A stretch of DNA of 7,175 nt, taken from positions 1-7,175 of the forward strand of contig JAITJP010000102.1 of NCBI GenBank assembly GCA_031278835.1, read 5' to 3'. Source of the stretch: Deltaproteobacteria bacterium. Its GTDB lineage: Bacteria; Desulfobacterota; Desulfarculia; Adiutricales; Adiutricaceae. Shown here piece after piece: positions 4,595 to 7,175 of the stretch. The position numbers were made by a program, and so were the translations under genes. The notes beneath the pieces are model-generated. The model worked only from the letters and a program-made list of their open reading frames with translations, did no database searches and was not told where the DNA came from. Numbering within the stretch: position 1 is the stretch's first letter; each line of letters begins with the position of its first letter.

Positions 4595-6412
4595 CTAAGA
4601 ACTTTTGCCATAACCCTCCAAATTGGTCACCAATAACGACTCTTCCTCACCTTTTTCCAGCTTTGAAAAATACAACTGGGCGCCGAAATATAAAGAAGCC
4701 AAGCCCGGAGCGCACCAATGGTTGCGGTTTGCCAGGACATAGTCTAGCACCCCAGCAAAACTGGAAAAAGTTTGAGATATCTGAGTACCTGGTTTGTACT
4801 CCCAGTTAAGAGTTGATGAAAGATCTTCTATGATATATAGGGGCATTATGATCTCGGGGCGCAGAGCGAAGCTATCGACGATCCAAAAGGAGGGGTGGAT
4901 GTTAGGGTTAAGGCACAAAGCCCCTCTGAGAGGCGTTTGGGCAGGAATTTTAGTCTTATCCTTCCAAATATTGTCCCAATTTGGCAAAATATCTTCCTCA
5001 AACAACGAACGAACTATTTTAGCCCTAAAAGGATCGCCGAAGTTATGGGGACCCGATTCCATTACTGAAAACAACCGCTTGTACTGATCATCGATGGCTG
5101 AGAAATTCTTTCCAACCAGGGTCTCCTCGGCAAGCTCTTTGGCCAATATGGTCTGGAAGGCTGACAAATCAAGCTCCCTAGCGCCCGCGTCCCCGGGGCT
5201 AAATTCCAGCATCCCAGCCGGGGCGACGTGCATGCCATAGTCGGCCATTTTTAAGGAGGAACCCTCGGCCATTAAAAGTTTAAGCTCTTTGTTTTTGCCA
5301 ATTTGAAAGATAGGCAAGGAAAAAGCTAATCCAGCTAAATAGTCGTAAAACCTTCCTCCATTTAATATGCCTCTGGCTAAATTAGCCCACTCTTGGACCA
5401 CTTCGTCCTCTTTTAAAAACTCAAGGGCCTCAAGATGCCCCCCTTTCTGTTCGGCCTTATACCAGCCTGACTTGATTTTAAAGTTTAAATAATCACAGCT
5501 TTCTATCAGATCGGTATAGACGGTTTTACCTAAGACCCAATTACTTCCAGCAGACAATAATCTGTAAATAAGCCCGGGATATACGAAATGAGACGTTCTT
5601 TTTTCAATCTTTTCCGCTTTACGGATATTAAGAAGCGTTTCTAAGCCTCTATTTGGCGCGGATTTTTGGTCATCTTTCACCTTCAAGGGGAAAGTTGGCC
5701 TACCGTACCCATTTTCTTCAGTCATTTCAAAAAAATGGAGCCTCGTACCTTTATCCGGAATCTCAAAGAAAAATTTATCCAAATCTTTGTGGGCATCAAT
5801 AACGTTGGTAATCAAAAGCCCAACCCTTTTTTCGGCCTCATCCCTGAATTTGGCGGCTTCTACCGATTTTAGACGAAAATCCCTGGCTAAATAGTAACTG
5901 GTTGTGTGCGGTCTCCAAACATAATAGGAAAGCGTTCTGATCTCATCACAATCGAGAAAATTCGAATAGGGACAGCTTTCCCTATCCAGTCCGGAAGCCT
6001 CATACACCCAGTCGCGAATATGACCGATATAAACCGCAAAACTGTCACTATTCCAAGACCCCAGCATTTCTTCATAGGACCGGGGCTTAGTGACTGGTTG
6101 TCCGGCAGCTATTTGGTCTTCTTGCTGGTCCAATTCTTCCTGGGCGAGAATTATACTCGCGCCTTGCTTCTGATAAGCCGAGTATCCGCCGATTAGGGGA
6201 ATCGTATTGGGCTTTCTGAGGAACAATTCGAAAAGCGTGCGAGGTTTCGCGGTGACGTTTACCGCAGCTAAGTCTAAGGTTGGAGCTTTTAATAGCCACT
6301 TTTTATCCTTTTCGACCTCCAAGACGATCAAATCGATCTCATCAATCGTAAAAGAGTAAATAATCGGAAAGGATGAGGTCGCTTGCTGGGTTGACTTTGA
6401 AGTAGCCGCCAT
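4595..6412 (-). CDS. Large protein of unknown function (about 605 aa)
   Basis: I do not recognise this protein. It reads as a normal soluble protein: no signal peptide, no clear membrane helix, mixed charged and aromatic residues, many Trp and Tyr. Residues 1-20 are Ser/Thr/Gln-rich, followed by a beta-rich start (FPIIYSFTIDEIDLIVLEVE). A helical charged patch lies around 180-215 (VEAAKFRDEAEKRVG). No Walker, helix-turn-helix, metal-binding Cys cluster or nuclease motif is evident. An ATG four codons earlier (6424) is possible. I prefer 6412 because GAGG lies six bases upstream of it in AGGCGGCAA, whereas the first ATG has no SD. The gene is convergent with the MCE-TPR operon. Base use is somewhat more AT-rich than the MCE and TPR genes, so it may have a different origin. 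Its frame continues past the TAG stop into a coiled-coil tail. Confidence 0.75.
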   Translation of the reverse strand: MAATSKSTQQATSSFPIIYSFTIDEIDLIVLEVEKDKKWLLKAPTLDLAAVNVTAKPRTLFELFLRKPNTIPLIGGYSAYQKQGASIILAQEELDQQEDQIAAGQPVTKPRSYEEMLGSWNSDSFAVYIGHIRDWVYEASGLDRESCPYSNFLDCDEIRTLSYYVWRPHTTSYYLARDFRLKSVEAAKFRDEAEKRVGLLITNVIDAHKDLDKFFFEIPDKGTRLHFFEMTEENGYGRPTFPLKVKDDQKSAPNRGLETLLNIRKAEKIEKRTSHFVYPGLIYRLLSAGSNWVLGKTVYTDLIESCDYLNFKIKSGWYKAEQKGGHLEALEFLKEDEVVQEWANLARGILNGGRFYDYLAGLAFSLPIFQIGKNKELKLLMAEGSSLKMADYGMHVAPAGMLEFSPGDAGARELDLSAFQTILAKELAEETLVGKNFSAIDDQYKRLFSVMESGPHNFGDPFRAKIVRSLFEEDILPNWDNIWKDKTKIPAQTPLRGALCLNPNIHPSFWIVDSFALRPEIIMPLYIIEDLSSTLNWEYKPGTQISQTFSSFAGVLDYVLANRNHWCAPGLASLYFGAQLYFSKLEKGEEESLLVTNLEGYGKSS

Positions 6413-6470
6413 TTGCCGCCTCATTTTATCGGATAAATGTCTATAAAATTTTGCGGAAACCAGAAAGGTG

Positions 6471-6505
6471 AAAAAAACTCTTCCCGGGCGACACGATTGT
6501 GCCCG
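6471..6505 (-). terminator. Terminator-like hairpin in the leader of the large gene
   Basis: On the minus strand CGGGCACA and TGT/GCCCG form an 8-bp GC-rich stem with a four-base loop and one bulged base (+ coordinates 6485-6505). Seven T follow eight bases later (6471-6477). It lies 60-90 bp upstream of the large gene's start, so it either ends a transcript coming from the right or acts as an attenuator in the leader. The offset T-run lowers certainty. Confidence 0.45.
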
Positions 6506-6909
6506 CTCGGCTTGACTTTGAAGGCTAATACTTTACTTTTCAAAGTTTACCATAAAAGACTATTTTTAGAAAAAAAATCTCCTCCCTTTCCAAATAGCAG
6601 AAAAAACTGATCTTAGTTTTGAAAAGAAACGTCCCTCCCGGCCGATTAGAGCGCTAGACCCACCATTTAGGCTAACTTTTTTATTCTTGCCCCTAACATC
6701 ATGGCCCTTCAGGCCTTACTTCCCTTCTCTGCTTTAGCCCTCAAATCTGACCCAAGGCCTCATCATGACCACCTTGACCCGAGGTGACGGCAAAGTTCTA
6801 AGGCCAAATTTTTCAAATCAAGAAAAAAATCACCCACTCCTGGTTGTCGCCCCCGGCCAAGGCTTCTCCAGCCTCACACCTATCATTTAACTACTGAAAA
6901 ATTAAACGA

Positions 6910-6941
6910 TAATATTTGGATAATAATTAATCCAAATATTA
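6910..6941. repeat. 12-bp perfect inverted repeat
   Basis: TAATATTTGGAT (6910-6921) and ATCCAAATATTA (6930-6941) are exact reverse complements with an 8-bp AT-rich spacer. It may be an operator for a dimeric regulator, a cruciform or an RNA hairpin. No poly-T tail follows on either strand, so a terminator is less likely. Confidence 0.6.
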
Positions 6942-7175
6942 GACTGAGACGAGTTGAAAAGCGCTCATTTTTAAAAAATATAGGCCATAATAATGAAAAA
7001 AGGATAAAAAAATTAAGTAACCACGTAAACGACCAAGCGGATTTAAGCTCTAGCCAGTTTAGCCAAGTTAAACGGCCATGAAAAAATTTTTGCCCGCCAT
7101 TGCCCAAGGCCTAAAAAAATTGATTTTGGGCTTGTATTTTTATAAGTGAAGGCCAGAGAGAAAAAGTAGTTTTAG

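Larger units (their letters stand above)
6425..7175. other. 750-bp right-end region with no convincing gene
   Basis: No supported gene on either strand. 6425-6560 is the upstream region of the large minus-strand gene and includes a terminator-like hairpin and an inverted repeat ACTTTGAA/TTCAAAGT (6515-6522 with 6539-6546). 6560-6880 is mixed sequence with only short frames and no RNA gene I recognise. 6890-7175 is AT-rich and contains the 12-bp inverted repeat and two doubtful short frames. A decayed gene is possible but cannot be shown. Confidence 0.45.

Noticed and set aside
6560..6890. tRNA or other structured RNA gene
   Set aside because: No cloverleaf-compatible stems, T-loop consensus or known RNA motif could be found by eye.
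6883..7107. Small membrane protein on the minus strand (74 codons, two hydrophobic stretches)
   Set aside because: The hydrophobicity follows from T-rich sequence, the frame runs through the 12-bp inverted repeat, and no SD is seen.
7078..7149. 23-codon ORF on + encoding a short basic hydrophobic peptide (MKKFLPAIAQ...)
   Set aside because: Too short, no SD sequence, AT-rich context; could be chance.
1..7175. Genome-wide recoding of TAA and TAG as an amino acid
   Set aside because: The permease, MCE and TPR genes end at TAA, TAA and TAG at sensible family lengths, and reading through them gives nothing protein-like, so the standard code mainly holds.

Overview
The window looks like chromosomal DNA of a Gram-negative bacterium. 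It encodes parts of an MCE (Mla-type) lipid transporter, which works between the inner and outer membranes, plus a probable exported TPR lipoprotein. The gene content would fit a Desulfobacterota (delta-proteobacterial) lineage, but no marker gene is present and this is only a guess. Coding density is low, at about 70% of the window. Two reading frames appear to continue past in-frame stop codons, and the spacers are full of hairpins and repeats. This resembles a genome under relaxed selection, for example a host-associated lineage, though that too is inference.

Left part (1-1394, + strand): the 3' two-thirds of an MlaE/YrbE-type ABC permease is followed by a gene for an ABC ATPase-like protein. 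This protein keeps the fold landmarks but has lost the Walker A, signature and catalytic Glu residues. An ATG overlapping the permease stop lies in the same frame as the ATPase-like gene and is separated from it by a single TAA inside a palindrome.

Spacer (1395-2248): about 550 bp without a convincing gene hold several hairpins, two of which look like good intrinsic terminators. Then comes an array of four 71-bp tandem repeats. A fifth, partial copy contains the start codon and first six codons of the next gene.

Middle (2249-4221, + strand): an MCE-domain protein (MlaD-like, one N-terminal membrane anchor) is followed after 74 bp by a TPR-repeat protein with a possible lipoprotein signal. 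The permease and ATPase-like protein would form the membrane and cytoplasmic parts, the MCE protein the periplasmic lipid-binding ring, and the TPR protein a possible envelope partner. The two halves seem to be transcribed separately.

Right part (4222-7175): a palindrome-rich convergent spacer separates the operon from a large minus-strand gene (about 605 aa) that I do not recognise. Its frame continues past a TAG into a 36-codon stretch with perfect heptad spacing. The last 750 bp have no convincing gene but hold a terminator-like hairpin upstream of the large gene and a 12-bp perfect inverted repeat.
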